A DNA stretch of 64,000 nucleotides from Microcaldota archaeon (GCA_028866775.1 JAGWHK010000003.1:1-64000), one strand, 5' to 3'. Counted from the first letter of the stretch, positions 25,374-34,453 are shown. A program made the numbers and translations. Notes: generated from the sequence alone by a model not told the origin.

Positions 25374-27196
25374 GCAGCCATTATAAATCCTATCACTATT
25401 ATTATGGGAATCAAAACTTTGGTGAAGTCATAGATAGACCTGGCCACCGTGATGATGCTTCCCATGCTGTTCTGGCCCCATATCATGAAGTTCTGGATCG
25501 TCTCCCTCCTGTGGTGGGCCCTCGCCTCCTCCATGTCGTCCAGGGCCCTCCTCGTGCAGGCGTCTAGTATGGGCCTAATCCTGTCGAAGCTGGTCTTCCT
25601 CCCGACCACGTTGTCGGCCTCGAAGCCCAGGGAGTTGACCGCGTGGGTGTCTGTCGTGTAAACCTCTGCATCGACCCTGAACCTCCTCTTCATATAGGTC
25701 ACGATCTTCTTCCTCATGCTCGGGAGCATGTTGTTCCCGTTCATCTGGACAATCGCCCTCTTGTAGCCATTGAACCCGAATATCGCGACATTGAGGTTGC
25801 CCCTTGCCAGGTCGGTCGGGCCCCCAAGCTCATCGTAGAGTTCCATTCTAGCGGCGCCGAACTTCATTAGCTTTGAGGTGTGCCAGGGCTTGCCGATCTG
25901 CCTCATCGCCCTGATGTACTCCTCTGCGAACCTTGACTTGAACTTGACCCCGTCCAGCTCCTCCTTGGGGGCATTCTCCAGCCTCGAGTTGTGTGCATCG
26001 ATGATTATGCTTGTGCCAAACTTGGACTCCATGATCTCGCTGAATAGGGCGGCAGCGGGCTGCGCCACGTCCTCAGTGACCCGGGGCGCCCTGGTAAGCG
26101 TAACAATGGAGAGGCTTCCTATCCCAAGCCTGGAGACCTGTGAGTCGCCGCACGTCGTCTCTGTATACGAGAGCCCGCCGTTCAACGGCCGGGACTCGGC
26201 AACTCCCTTGTCGAGCGACTCCTTGATTCTTCCGAACTGCGCGCTCGACACCGGGTTGCTGTCCATGTCGACCGCCCTGTGCATTATGAAGCCAGGCGCA
26301 TTGTACCTCTCCTCCACGTGCCTCTCAAGCATGTATGGGAAGTCGCTGCCTCCTATCGTGCCCGCAGGCCCGTAATGTATGTCGGGCGCGAAGAAGACCG
26401 CCTTGATCCTGCCCTTGAGGTCCTTGACCGTTAGTGTATCAGTCACTATGTCCCCCGGCTTCCCGAACTTCTTGGAGCCGAACGGTGCGCCAGTGTTGGC
26501 ATCGAACAGCCAGTTCTGAAGAAGCTGCGCAAATGCGTCGAAGCTGTGGAAGCCGAAGTTCTTCTTGTAGGGCCTGTCCACAACGTAGACTATCGTGTAG
26601 CAGGTGAGCAGGAATATGAAGATCCCTGCGTACAGCTTGATTATCAGTATGTTGAACGGCGTCGCGAAGGACACGATCCTCCCGCTGTACGGGAAATAGA
26701 GCAGTATGTTGAACGTCGGCTGGACCAGCGCGAAGACGAGGTCGAGCCTCCTCTTGTCCATCATTATCTTGCTGGCGAAGAACCACCACCCGAATATGCT
26801 GGCGTCCCCGACCAGGATCGCCACGCCGGCGATCGCGTAGCTGTTGAGCGCGATGTATAGTATTGAGGAGAGCAGGATGAACAGCGAGTAGCAGAAGGCA
26901 CCTATTATGGACACGAACAGCATGTATTTGAGGTCTATGTACCTCTTGAATAGCTTGACCACTATCACTGTTAGGAGCGCAGGCATCATGATTATGAGTA
27001 TCCCGCTCAGGGAGCCGTTTGCAATTATGTAGTATATGCTGTGCCCGATCGATCTGTAGTTGAGCAGCGCAGTTGCCGCTATCCCCATTATGAGGCTTAG
27101 GATGAGCAGTATCGCGATGAGGGGTATCGAGCCTGGCAGCCCGAATGAAAAGGGGTTAAGATCCTTAAGGAAGTCCCCTTTCTTTGTGGAGGGCAT
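25352..27196 (-). CDS. DUF2070 family membrane protein
   Basis: 614 residues. Six or seven N-terminal TM helices (up to about residue 215), a large soluble domain (KAVFFAPDIHYGPAGTIGGS near 268 and TSIIIDAHNSRL near 393) and a C-terminal TM (about 590-610). This matches archaeal DUF2070 (COG3356), whose function is unknown; His/Asp-rich motifs suggest metal-dependent hydrolysis. It sits between the cis-prenyltransferase and lipid kinase genes, which supports a role in lipid-carrier or cell-envelope metabolism (inference). Confidence 0.88.
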   Translation of the reverse strand: MPSTKKGDFLKDLNPFSFGLPGSIPLIAILLILSLIMGIAATALLNYRSIGHSIYYIIANGSLSGILIIMMPALLTVIVVKLFKRYIDLKYMLFVSIIGAFCYSLFILLSSILYIALNSYAIAGVAILVGDASIFGWWFFASKIMMDKRRLDLVFALVQPTFNILLYFPYSGRIVSFATPFNILIIKLYAGIFIFLLTCYTIVYVVDRPYKKNFGFHSFDAFAQLLQNWLFDANTGAPFGSKKFGKPGDIVTDTLTVKDLKGRIKAVFFAPDIHYGPAGTIGGSDFPYMLERHVEERYNAPGFIMHRAVDMDSNPVSSAQFGRIKESLDKGVAESRPLNGGLSYTETTCGDSQVSRLGIGSLSIVTLTRAPRVTEDVAQPAAALFSEIMESKFGTSIIIDAHNSRLENAPKEELDGVKFKSRFAEEYIRAMRQIGKPWHTSKLMKFGAARMELYDELGGPTDLARGNLNVAIFGFNGYKRAIVQMNGNNMLPSMRKKIVTYMKRRFRVDAEVYTTDTHAVNSLGFEADNVVGRKTSFDRIRPILDACTRRALDDMEEARAHHRRETIQNFMIWGQNSMGSIITVARSIYDFTKVLIPIIIVIGFIMAAWVISVV

Positions 27197-27202
27197 CGGC
27201 TC

Positions 27203-27889
27203 TCACTTCCCGAAACGCCGCTCCCTTGCGGTGTAGGAGTCGACCGCCCGTTTAAGGTCGCGCCTCTGGAAGTCAGGCCAGAACTTCCTCGAGAAGTATA
27301 TCTCAGAATAGTCCGTCTGCCATGGGAGGAACCCGGACAGCCTTCTCTCTCCGGAGGTCCTTATTATCAGGTCGACGTTGGGTATCGATGCGGTCCTTAT
27401 CTTCCTGGAGAAGTCGTCCTCCGAACTGGCCCCCCTGCTGGCGGCATAGACCAGGTCGTCGCGGCCGCCGTATCCTATCAAAAGGTTTATCGTGAGATCC
27501 TTGTAGGTCCTTGTCCTCTCTTCCAGGTCGGTCAGCGCCTTCCTCAATGTGGATGGTATGAGCTGCATGTCGCCTATGAACCTGACCCTCGCCCTGTTCT
27601 TGACCAGAAGGGCGAGGAGCTTGGGGTCCTTTGCGGCCTTCATGTAGAGCCCGTAGAGCGTGCTCAGCTCTATCCTGCTCCTGTTCCTTACGTTCTCGGT
27701 GGAGAGCGCCCATACCGTGAGGGTCCTCACGCCCATCGACTTGGCCCATATGCTGAAGGATATGAACTTTGCGACGCCATTCTGGTAGCCGTTCATTATC
27801 GACAGGCCCTGCATCCTGGACCACCTCCTGTTCCCATCTGGTATCAGTGCGATATGCGAAGGGACTCTCTCCCGTGAAGCTAGCGTCAT
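27203..27889 (-). CDS. uppS: Cis-prenyltransferase (polyprenyl diphosphate synthase)
   Basis: 228 residues from ATG 27889, chosen because the TATA (ATATTTATAG, about 27921-27930) would place transcription start close to it; the ORF extends upstream to 27970 across that TATA. Motifs: HIALIPDGNRRW (diphosphate-binding Asp), LTVWALSTENV, LIGYGGRDDLV, DLIIRTSGERRLSGFLPWQ and YSEIYF. It extends FPP/GGPP with IPP to a long cis-polyprenyl diphosphate used as a glycan carrier. Confidence 0.93.
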   Translation of the reverse strand: MTLASRERVPSHIALIPDGNRRWSRMQGLSIMNGYQNGVAKFISFSIWAKSMGVRTLTVWALSTENVRNRSRIELSTLYGLYMKAAKDPKLLALLVKNRARVRFIGDMQLIPSTLRKALTDLEERTRTYKDLTINLLIGYGGRDDLVYAASRGASSEDDFSRKIRTASIPNVDLIIRTSGERRLSGFLPWQTDYSEIYFSRKFWPDFQRRDLKRAVDSYTARERRFGK

Positions 27890-28126
27890 CTCATCTGCCT
27901 CTACAAATAAGTAAGGGTATCTATAAATATCCTGCGCCCGGGCAGACCCAACAAAGCCAACGTTTGCCATGTATGTGTCGCGGGCTTGATAAGGCAGTCC
28001 AAGATAAATTAGCTAAGGGATTTAAGGAAGTTATGGGGATTTATTTACGTGGAGGTGACCAAGAGCAAGGGTGCCGATGCGGCAACCTTTAGGGCGCCTG
28101 CCATAGAGATTAGAAAAGTGGTTTCC

Positions 28127-29008
28127 ATGGGGGCTGATGGAGAGTATCTAAGGATAGTGAAAACGATAATGGACCAGGGCGAATGGAAGGAGAACCGCAC
28201 CGGGGTGAGGACCAAGGCGATTGCTGGTGCAATGTTTGAGCACGACATGAGCGAGGGCTTCCCCCTTCTCACCACCAAGAAGGTCCCCTTCAGGAATGTC
28301 GCCTCAGAGCTTGAGTTCTTCATAAACGGGATAACCGACAAGAAGTGGCTCCAGGAGCGCAACAACCACATCTGGGACGAATGGGCCTTCCCGGAGAAGG
28401 CGCCGTACGGCCACACAGAGGAGGCCAAGAAGAGGATGCTTGATGAGAGGGACCTCGGCCCTGTGTACGGATTCCAGTGGAGGCACTTCAACGCCCCATA
28501 CGAGGGATATGATAAGGATTACTCTGGCAAGGGCGTGGACCAGCTCAAGAGGGTGGTCGAAAAGTTGAAGGCCGATCCAACAGACAGGAGAATGATGGTC
28601 TCGGCGTGGAACCCCCAACAGATACATATGATGGGCCTTCCCGCATGCCACTACGGATTCCAGGTCACCGTGATCGGCGACAAGCTCAACCTGCTCTGGA
28701 ACCAGAGATCGGTCGACACCATGCTCGGCCTCCCTTTCAATATCGCCAGCTATGGCTTGATGCTTCACCTGCTCGCAAAAGAGTCAAAGTTCAAGGAAGG
28801 CAAACTTGTTGGGTTCCTGGGCGACGTCCATATATACGAGAACCACATAGAGGGAGCCAGGGAGCAGCTCAGCAGGGAGATAGGCAAATATCCCGCGCCC
28901 AAGATAAAGACAGAAAGCTTCACGAGCATCTTCGACTGGCACAGCACAGATACCGCAATAGAGGGCTATCAGAGCTACCCCACGATAAAATTCGAGATAG
29001 CGGTCTGA
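28127..29008 (+). CDS. thyA: Thymidylate synthase ThyA
   Basis: 293 residues from ATG 28127; a GTG at 28049 adds 26 residues and cannot be excluded. Complete ThyA motifs: EGFPLLTTKKVPFR, LGPVYGFQWRHF, DRRMMVSAWNPQQI, catalytic Cys in LPACHYGFQ (about 174), RSVDTMLGLPFNIASYG and GDVHIYENH. It methylates dUMP with methylene-THF, giving dTMP and DHF. folA follows 4 bases later and glyA is convergent, so the complete thymidylate cycle is together. Many archaea instead use ThyX. Confidence 0.94.
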   Translation: MGADGEYLRIVKTIMDQGEWKENRTGVRTKAIAGAMFEHDMSEGFPLLTTKKVPFRNVASELEFFINGITDKKWLQERNNHIWDEWAFPEKAPYGHTEEAKKRMLDERDLGPVYGFQWRHFNAPYEGYDKDYSGKGVDQLKRVVEKLKADPTDRRMMVSAWNPQQIHMMGLPACHYGFQVTVIGDKLNLLWNQRSVDTMLGLPFNIASYGLMLHLLAKESKFKEGKLVGFLGDVHIYENHIEGAREQLSREIGKYPAPKIKTESFTSIFDWHSTDTAIEGYQSYPTIKFEIAV

Positions 29009-29012
29009 TAGG

Positions 29013-29501
29013 ATGGTGACCATAATAGTTGCCATGACGAATGACAGGGTCATCGGCGCCAACGGCCAGATTCCATGGAAGATAAAGGACGACATGAAGC
29101 TCTTTAAATCACTCACTGAGGGCAATACGGTGATAATGGGGAAGGCCACGTGGCTGTCCCTGCCTGCGAAGTTCAGGCCGCTGCCCAACCGTTCAAACAT
29201 AGTGGTGAGCACCACCCTCCCGCCTCAAGAGGGCGCGCATGTCGTCAAAAGCATCGAGGGAGCCATAGAAGCCGCAAAGAAAAACAACAACGAAATATAC
29301 TGCATAGGCGGCAGCAAACTCTATGGCGCCGCTCTCCCTCATGCGGACAAGCTCTGCATATCATGGGTCAAGGAGCCCTACAAGGGCGACACCTATTTCC
29401 CTGCCATAAATTTCAACGACTGGCGGATAGTTGAAACCAAAGAGTTTGCAGAATTCACCTTCAAGAGGTATCTGAGGACTCAGAGCTCGAGTTCTGGATA
29501 A
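29013..29501 (+). CDS. folA: Dihydrofolate reductase
   Basis: 162 residues, standard DHFR: IIVAMTNDRVIGANGQIPWKI with substrate-binding Asp in DDMKLFK, TVIMGKATWLSLP, NIVVSTT and the NADPH loop YCIGGSKLY. It reduces DHF made by ThyA. It is in one operon with thyA, and its last 22 bases overlap the convergent glyA. C-terminus ends in a serine run. Confidence 0.94.
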   Translation: MVTIIVAMTNDRVIGANGQIPWKIKDDMKLFKSLTEGNTVIMGKATWLSLPAKFRPLPNRSNIVVSTTLPPQEGAHVVKSIEGAIEAAKKNNNEIYCIGGSKLYGAALPHADKLCISWVKEPYKGDTYFPAINFNDWRIVETKEFAEFTFKRYLRTQSSSSG

Positions 29502-30823
29502 AGCGGGAACCTCGAGCAAATCTCAAGCACGCCATTCCTCACTTCGGCCACGGTCTTGTTGGACTTTATGTCTGTCTTGAATCTCTTCAGGTAGGCGTTC
29601 CTCTCATCTCTGTTTTCTGGAAGCTCGTTGCCCTTCACTTCCATTATCGCCCTGGTTATGAGGTCTGCTATCTTCACCATCTCCGGCTCCCTCATACCTC
29701 TTGTCGTTATCGCAGGGGTTCCGAGCCTTATCCCGCTGGGATAGAAGGCGAGCGATGGCTCGTTCGGTATGGTGTTCTTGTTGACAGTTATCCCTGCCTC
29801 GTCAAGTGCATACTGGACGAAAACCCCCTTGCCCTTGCCGAATGGCGTCAGGTCTATCAGGAGCAGGTGGTTCTCGGTTCCATCAGACACCAACTTTATG
29901 CCATTCCTCTTGAGCTGCTCTGCAAGGGCTTTCGAGTTCCTCACTATCTGCTCAGCATACTCCTTGAAATCGGGTTTGGAAGCCTCAAGAAGCGCAATCG
30001 CTATGCCGGCGGTTGTGTGCTGGTGCGGCCCTCCCTGCAGTCCGGGAAATATCATCTTGTCTATCTTCTCGCTGAGCTCCGGATCCTTATTCATTCCCCG
30101 CTCGGTTACCATTATTATCGCTCCCCTAGGCCCCCTCAACGTCTTGTGGGTTGTTGTGGTTACTATGTGGACATGTTCGACAGGGCTTGCATGCACCCCT
30201 GCAGCCACCAATCCCGCGACATGCGATATGTCAGCAGCTAGGTATGCCCCCACTTCATCCGCGATCTCCGCGAACTCCTTGAACGGAAGGGCCCTTGGAT
30301 ATGCGGTTGCACCCACCCAGATGAGCTTTGGCTTGTTCTCCCTTGCAAGCCTTCTCGCCTCCTCAATGTCTATCGTTCCGTCCGGTTTGAGATGGTACTG
30401 CACGCTCTTGAAGAGCATTCCGGTAGCGCTGGTTGTCCAGCCGTGGGTGAGGTGGCCCCCGTCAGTGAGGCTGAGGCCCATTATCGTGTCGCCCGGCTTG
30501 CACAATGCAAGGTAAACAGCGAGATTCGCAGGAGACCCAGAATAAGGCTGCACATTCGCGTGCGGAACCTTGAAGAGGGACTTCGCCCTTGTTATGGCGA
30601 GCGACTCCACCATGTCTATGTATTGGTTGCCGCCGTAGTACCTCTTTGCCGGGTAACCCTCAGAGTACTTGTTGTTTAGCACTGACCCGCACGCCTCCAA
30701 GACTGCAAGGCTTGGGAAGTTCTCAGACGGGATCATCTCCAGCCCCTCCCTCTGCCTTCTGAGCTCGCCCTTTATGAACTCGAACAATTCGGGATCGCTC
30801 CGTCTAACCTGATCCAGTGCCAT
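29480..30823 (-). CDS. glyA: Serine hydroxymethyltransferase
   Basis: 447 residues of fold-type I PLP enzyme: MIPSENFPSLAVLEA (about 37), GYPAKRYYGGNQYID, SLTDGGHLTHG, DISHVAGL and the PLP Lys motif VTTTTHKTLRGPRG (about 225). It converts Ser and tetrahydrofolate to Gly and methylene-THF, the ThyA cofactor. The archaeal version often uses tetrahydromethanopterin; neighbouring thyA/folA favour folate here. Confidence 0.95.
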   Translation of the reverse strand: MALDQVRRSDPELFEFIKGELRRQREGLEMIPSENFPSLAVLEACGSVLNNKYSEGYPAKRYYGGNQYIDMVESLAITRAKSLFKVPHANVQPYSGSPANLAVYLALCKPGDTIMGLSLTDGGHLTHGWTTSATGMLFKSVQYHLKPDGTIDIEEARRLARENKPKLIWVGATAYPRALPFKEFAEIADEVGAYLAADISHVAGLVAAGVHASPVEHVHIVTTTTHKTLRGPRGAIIMVTERGMNKDPELSEKIDKMIFPGLQGGPHQHTTAGIAIALLEASKPDFKEYAEQIVRNSKALAEQLKRNGIKLVSDGTENHLLLIDLTPFGKGKGVFVQYALDEAGITVNKNTIPNEPSLAFYPSGIRLGTPAITTRGMREPEMVKIADLITRAIMEVKGNELPENRDERNAYLKRFKTDIKSNKTVAEVRNGVLEICSRFPLYPELEL

Positions 30824-30901
30824 CTAATCCCCCGTATATTATTCGCAGGGAAGCGTTAAAGCGGTATCTGCACCATCTACTTCCGTCAAGGATAGGGCAA
30901 A

Positions 30902-30918
30902 CAATAAATATCTGATCG
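30902..30918 (+). promoter_or_regulatory. Extended TATA promoter (TATATCTGA family)
   Basis: CAATAAATATCTGATCG, about 33 bases before the ATG at 30943. Confidence 0.55.
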
Positions 30919-30942
30919 ATGAGAACCAATAGCGATGAGAAA

Positions 30943-31521
30943 ATGAGCACTCTAGCCATTTCTGAGAGACAGGAGACTTCTACCCCTGCTGAGAAGAGAG
31001 ATCCTGCGAAGGGTTCTGTGGCTAGGCCGGAACCTTCCGGAATAAGGATAAGAAACGGAACAGACCAAAACGTCGTCACGATAGAGGGGGATCTTACCCT
31101 GAAAAGCGATACAAAGTACCCAAAGGGTGCCAGCCTGACGGTTAACGGAAATGTGGTTGGCAACGGCCACTCGCTGAGTGTCTGGGGTGGTCTCAAGGTC
31201 AAGGGAAGTGTTTCACTTAGGAATCTCAAGACCGGAGGATTCGCAGAGATAACCGGGGGACTGAAGGCTGGAAAGGTGGATGTATACGGCATAGAAGCAG
31301 GCAGCATACTGGCGGCAAGATTGACGGCATGGAAGGTGACGGTATACGGATCATTGGACGTAGAGACCGGGAGCATAGGGGCCGCCGCATGCGAGACCTT
31401 CCGCTGCGGCCCAAGCTTCAAGTCAGATTCCGGGATAGTCAAGAACTTCAGCAAGTACGCGCCGAACGAAGGGGCGGCAAAACCTGCTGACATAATACAA
31501 CTGCCAAGGCCAAGGAAGTAA
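30943..31521 (+). CDS. Bactofilin-like beta-helix protein
   Basis: 192 residues from ATG 30943, set by promoter spacing; an earlier ATG at 30919 is only a few bases from the TATA. After a disordered N-terminus, residues 40-150 form short repeated strands: VTIEGDLTLKS, LTVNGNVVGNGHSLSVWGGL, KVKGSVSL, AEITGGLKAGKVDVYG, KVTVYGSLDVETGSIGA. This resembles bactofilin/DUF583-type right-handed beta-helices that polymerise. Family assignment is by pattern only; a cytoskeletal role is speculative. Confidence 0.65.
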   Translation: MSTLAISERQETSTPAEKRDPAKGSVARPEPSGIRIRNGTDQNVVTIEGDLTLKSDTKYPKGASLTVNGNVVGNGHSLSVWGGLKVKGSVSLRNLKTGGFAEITGGLKAGKVDVYGIEAGSILAARLTAWKVTVYGSLDVETGSIGAAACETFRCGPSFKSDSGIVKNFSKYAPNEGAAKPADIIQLPRPRK

Positions 31522-31606
31522 GCGACGATCGGGAAGTACCTGGATGAATCCTATTGGGAATCAGCGAAACCCATTTTAATATTGCGCTAAAGAATTACGC
31601 GATTAA

Positions 31607-32068
31607 ATGTTCAAGCTGCAGTCCGCAATGGAATATCTGATGACCTACGGCTGGACAATGCTTGTAATAATAGTGGTCGTGGCGTCCTTGTTCTACATAG
31701 GCGTCTTCGGGACCAACGAATCGTCCGGCACCCATGCAGCCATCACCCCTGGCTATAAAGTCACCATCCTCTCTTTTGCTAGCAACGGGGTCCTCTCAGC
31801 AGCAGTGGGATCGGCCGTCATACCGCTCAACGTGATAGCAACGAACTGCAGCAGTTCAGGTGCAATAGCCCCATCCTACTGGCCAATAAACGGAATTATA
31901 ATCTCGATAAAGGCCCAGACCACTCAGAACCTGACATTCCAGTGCCCGGTCACCTCATTGAATTTTGGTTCCTCATTCACGGGAACGCTTTGGATCGAGT
32001 ATCCACAGAACGGGCAGAACCAGATCATCAAGGTCGCCACCATGACCGCCACCGTGACATCCAAATGA
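31607..32068 (+). CDS. Class III signal peptide (pilin-like) protein
   Basis: 153 residues. N-terminus KLQSAMEYLMTYGWTMLVII followed by a hydrophobic helix is the archaeal QSAMEYLMTYGW type IV pilin-like leader. The mature part is beta-rich with two Cys (ATNCSSSG and FQCPVTS) likely forming a disulphide. Probably processed by prepilin peptidase and displayed at the surface. Its stop overlaps the start of the DUF167 gene (ATGA). Confidence 0.85.
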   Translation: MFKLQSAMEYLMTYGWTMLVIIVVVASLFYIGVFGTNESSGTHAAITPGYKVTILSFASNGVLSAAVGSAVIPLNVIATNCSSSGAIAPSYWPINGIIISIKAQTTQNLTFQCPVTSLNFGSSFTGTLWIEYPQNGQNQIIKVATMTATVTSK

Positions 32069-32313
32069 CCAGGATATCTGTTGCGGTGATTCCCAACTCC
32101 AAGTCAGCCTTGATATCCAAGATCGGTGACACTGAATACAGGGTCAAGGTGGATGCCAAAGCCGTCGGGGGGAAGGCCAACGAGCGCCTGGTCGAGATCC
32201 TCGCCGACCACTTTTCTGTAAGGAAATCCTCCGTGAGGATAGTCAAGGGCGCCCTAGGCAGGAACAAGACCGTCGAGATAAGCGGGGCTCTCGTCCCGCC
32301 TTCCGTCCCTTAG
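32065..32313 (+). CDS. DUF167/YggU family protein
   Basis: 82 residues from ATG 32065, overlapping the pilin-like stop. Motifs YRVKVDAKAVGGKANERLVEIL and VRIVKGALGRNKTVEI are diagnostic for DUF167. A small alpha/beta protein of unknown function widespread in bacteria and archaea. A longer ORF upstream lies within the pilin-like gene. The 3' end overlaps a convergent gene by 60 bases. Confidence 0.88.
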   Translation: MTRISVAVIPNSKSALISKIGDTEYRVKVDAKAVGGKANERLVEILADHFSVRKSSVRIVKGALGRNKTVEISGALVPPSVP

Positions 32314-32670
32314 CAACCCCGTCAGTCCCGCCGGCCTGGCCGACTTTCTCATCTCATCGATCGCAGCTGACCATTTGTCCCTTGTCTCATCCGTGAAACC
32401 GCGCTGATCGGAATAGAGCCTGAACGCGTCCTTGATTATGGAATGCGCCGATTCCAGCGCAACCTCCCTCGCCCTCCTGATTCCCCCCGGGCCGCTTGCA
32501 GCATCCCTTGGCATGAGCCAGGTGGCAAACTCGTTTACAAATCCCTTTATCTGCTGCTTGCTGTAGAGCTGTTCTATCGCGGTAACCGCGAAATACTGTC
32601 CTGGCCTCTTTTCTATGAGACCATCTATTATGGAGGCCTTAGGCTCCCCCTTTCTGAATGACACGTTCAT
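32254..32670 (-). CDS. Hypothetical helical protein, paralogue of 32749-33099
   Basis: 138 residues. N-terminal part shares with the upstream neighbour the pattern SIIDGLIEKRPGQYFAVTAI E-YSK...FV-E-A--L. Remainder is helical and charged. TATA (GATTTATATACT) lies about 30 bases upstream. Not recognised. The C-terminus overlaps the DUF167 gene by 60 bases, so its end is less certain. Confidence 0.6.
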   Translation of the reverse strand: MNVSFRKGEPKASIIDGLIEKRPGQYFAVTAIEQLYSKQQIKGFVNEFATWLMPRDAASGPGGIRRAREVALESAHSIIKDAFRLYSDQRGFTDETRDKWSAAIDEMRKSARPAGLTGLLRDGRRDESPAYLDGLVPA

Positions 32671-32748
32671 CTGATCGCCGGTGGGATTTGTGAGGCAGAG
32701 TATATAAATCAGGTTCTCCCGGGCGTTTAGCGGAACTGTCCAATGGGC

Positions 32749-33099
32749 TCAACGCCTCAGCTGCCTGGTCTCGAACCTCACTTGGTCGAGCGCGAGCGTC
32801 CACTTCGAGAAGCTACGACTGCCCAGTCCGCGGCTTTCCGCATGCTTCTGGAAGGCCACCATTATGTGCTCCTCTGTCCTGTCTATGTACTCTTCTGGGG
32901 CCCTCCTTGTCCCTCCTTTGAATTTTAAATCCTCGATCATCAGGTGAGCTGCGTACTCCCTGACAAACTTCATTGCCTTTTCCTTGCTGTAGATGTGCTC
33001 GATGGCGGTGACCACGACATGCTGGCCAGGGCTCCTCGCTATCAGATCCTCCATTATGGAATCCTTGTCACCCTCTTTGCCCTTTGACAGTTCAGCCAT
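32749..33099 (-). CDS. Hypothetical helical protein, paralogue of 32254-32670
   Basis: 116 residues from ATG 33099 (ATG 33117 alternative). It shares SIMEDLIARSPGQHVVVTAI and the following EHIYSKE-KFVREYA segment with the next gene downstream. Helical throughout (AHLMIEDLKFKGGTRRAPEE, YIDRTEEHIMVAFQKHAESR). Function unknown; the pair looks like a recent local duplication. Confidence 0.65.
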   Translation of the reverse strand: MAELSKGKEGDKDSIMEDLIARSPGQHVVVTAIEHIYSKEKAMKFVREYAAHLMIEDLKFKGGTRRAPEEYIDRTEEHIMVAFQKHAESRGLGSRSFSKWTLALDQVRFETRQLRR

Positions 33100-33184
33100 C
33101 GAATCCCCCAACACCAAATCAACATAATCGCCGCCTCCACCCGATGATGCTGCGCGCTTGCAAGGCGGGCAGTCGCGGACCCGG

Positions 33185-33364
33185 TCAGGCCTTGATCCTC
33201 TTGAGCGTCCAGACGTACTCCTTTGCTATCCTCTCATATGCGTCTTCGAGCAGCTCCTTGTTGACGCCGGGATGTATGCCAGACAGCGCGGTCACCCTAA
33301 TCCTCCTCGCCATGTCCTCGTGCTCCTTCCTCATCCGCTCCAACTTTTCCTCATGCTTCATCAT
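33185..33364 (-). CDS. Small charged helical protein (59 aa)
   Basis: 59 residues, starting with tandem ATGs (33364 and 33361), 18 bases after the stop of the upstream secreted-protein gene. It is almost fully helical: EEKLERMRKEHEDMARRIRV, then ALSGIHPGVNKELLEDAYER. In-frame stop upstream fixes the start. Not recognised. It may be co-transcribed with its neighbours. Confidence 0.55.
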   Translation of the reverse strand: MMKHEEKLERMRKEHEDMARRIRVTALSGIHPGVNKELLEDAYERIAKEYVWTLKRIKA

Positions 33365-33382
33365 GAAGGTGAAGGCTGGTGA

Positions 33383-33991
33383 TTAACCCCAGCGGCCATC
33401 ATGCTGTTCCTGCTGACCTTGATGCTGCCACGATCCGGATTCGATGTCGTTCTCCGGGCTCTCGTTGACGTCATGCCCGTGGCCCTGAAGAACAGGGTGC
33501 GTGAAGTTCAGGCCGACTAACTGGACCACCGCGCTGCTAGCTCCAGGAGACGCCGATTCAAGGGTCACGAAGAGGCATCTGTGCCCCACCCCTATTCCCA
33601 TGTCCGGCATCATCGATCCCGTCACACCGTGGTCGCACACCCTCCTGGATATGCCTTCCAGCACGTTGACGGTCCTGGCAGAGCCGTTGATGATACCGTT
33701 AGCGCCTATCACTCCGATGCTAAAGGTCGCCATGGATAGGTTTCCTATCCCGTTAGATACGCTCTCAAGGGCGACGGACCAGCTGCCGCACGTCACAGGC
33801 GCATTCTCCAGCATTGTCGAGGGTTGCATGGAACAGGTAACCATCGCCTGCCTGTGGTGCACTGTTATTACCGTGTTGGCCACACTGTTAGAGGGTATAA
33901 AGTTCCCAGAGTCCATCGAGCTGGCGTAGACCAAACCCACCAATACCACCACGGAGAGCGCCGCCGCTGCCCCCAAAACCAACCTGTTCAT
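33383..33991 (-). CDS. Exported hypothetical protein with His/Gln-rich tail
   Basis: 202 residues. An uncleaved anchor or signal at 3-23 (RLVLGAAAALSVVVLVGLVYA) precedes a beta-rich domain with four Cys (VTCSM, VTCGS, RVCDH, HRCLF) likely in disulphides outside the cell. The last 35 residues are rich in His, Gln, Gly and Asp (HGHDVNESPEN, WQHQGQQEQHDGRWG), a possible metal-binding tail. TATA AGTATAAATAAG at about 34021-34032. Family unknown. Confidence 0.7.
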   Translation of the reverse strand: MNRLVLGAAAALSVVVLVGLVYASSMDSGNFIPSNSVANTVITVHHRQAMVTCSMQPSTMLENAPVTCGSWSVALESVSNGIGNLSMATFSIGVIGANGIINGSARTVNVLEGISRRVCDHGVTGSMMPDMGIGVGHRCLFVTLESASPGASSAVVQLVGLNFTHPVLQGHGHDVNESPENDIESGSWQHQGQQEQHDGRWG

Positions 33992-34081
33992 GTTACCACT
34001 TATATGGATGGGCCTCCAACTTATTTATACTGGTGCAGTTTATTTCGGTTTGTCGTCGTAGAACAAGAAAGGGGACAGCTG

Positions 34082-34453
34082 TCAGGCCGGCTTCCTCTTG
34101 TGTATCGTTATCTTATTGCCGTCGGGATCCGCGACAACGGCCATGAAACATACGGGGGTCTCCATCGCTTCAACTAGAAACTTGCAGCCCCTTCCCTTGA
34201 GCTCCTCTACCGTTGCATCGAAGTCCTCCACCTCAAGGGCAACCGACGCGCCTCCCTCACCGACCTTAAACGTCTCCGCCCCCGCGCCTATCGCCATGGT
34301 CGTGGGACCTATGTCGTACTCCACCATGCCGAAGCTGTCATTCTTAACCCACACGCTCGTCGCCTTTAGCCCCAGGACTTTCTCGTAGAACTCCCTCGCC
34401 TTCCCCAGGCTGGTCACAGGATAGCAGGCGAATGCTATGTTCACGGCTTTCAT
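34082..34453 (-). CDS. Glyoxalase/VOC-family protein
   Basis: 123 residues, two beta-alpha-beta-beta-beta modules of the VOC superfamily: CYPVTSLGKAREFYEKVLGL, SFGMVEYDIG, ASVALEVEDFDATVEELKGRG and FMAVVADPDGNKITIHKR. It may be a glyoxalase or dioxygenase relative; the metal-ligand set is not complete enough to name the reaction. Confidence 0.85.
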   Translation of the reverse strand: MKAVNIAFACYPVTSLGKAREFYEKVLGLKATSVWVKNDSFGMVEYDIGPTTMAIGAGAETFKVGEGGASVALEVEDFDATVEELKGRGCKFLVEAMETPVCFMAVVADPDGNKITIHKRKPA

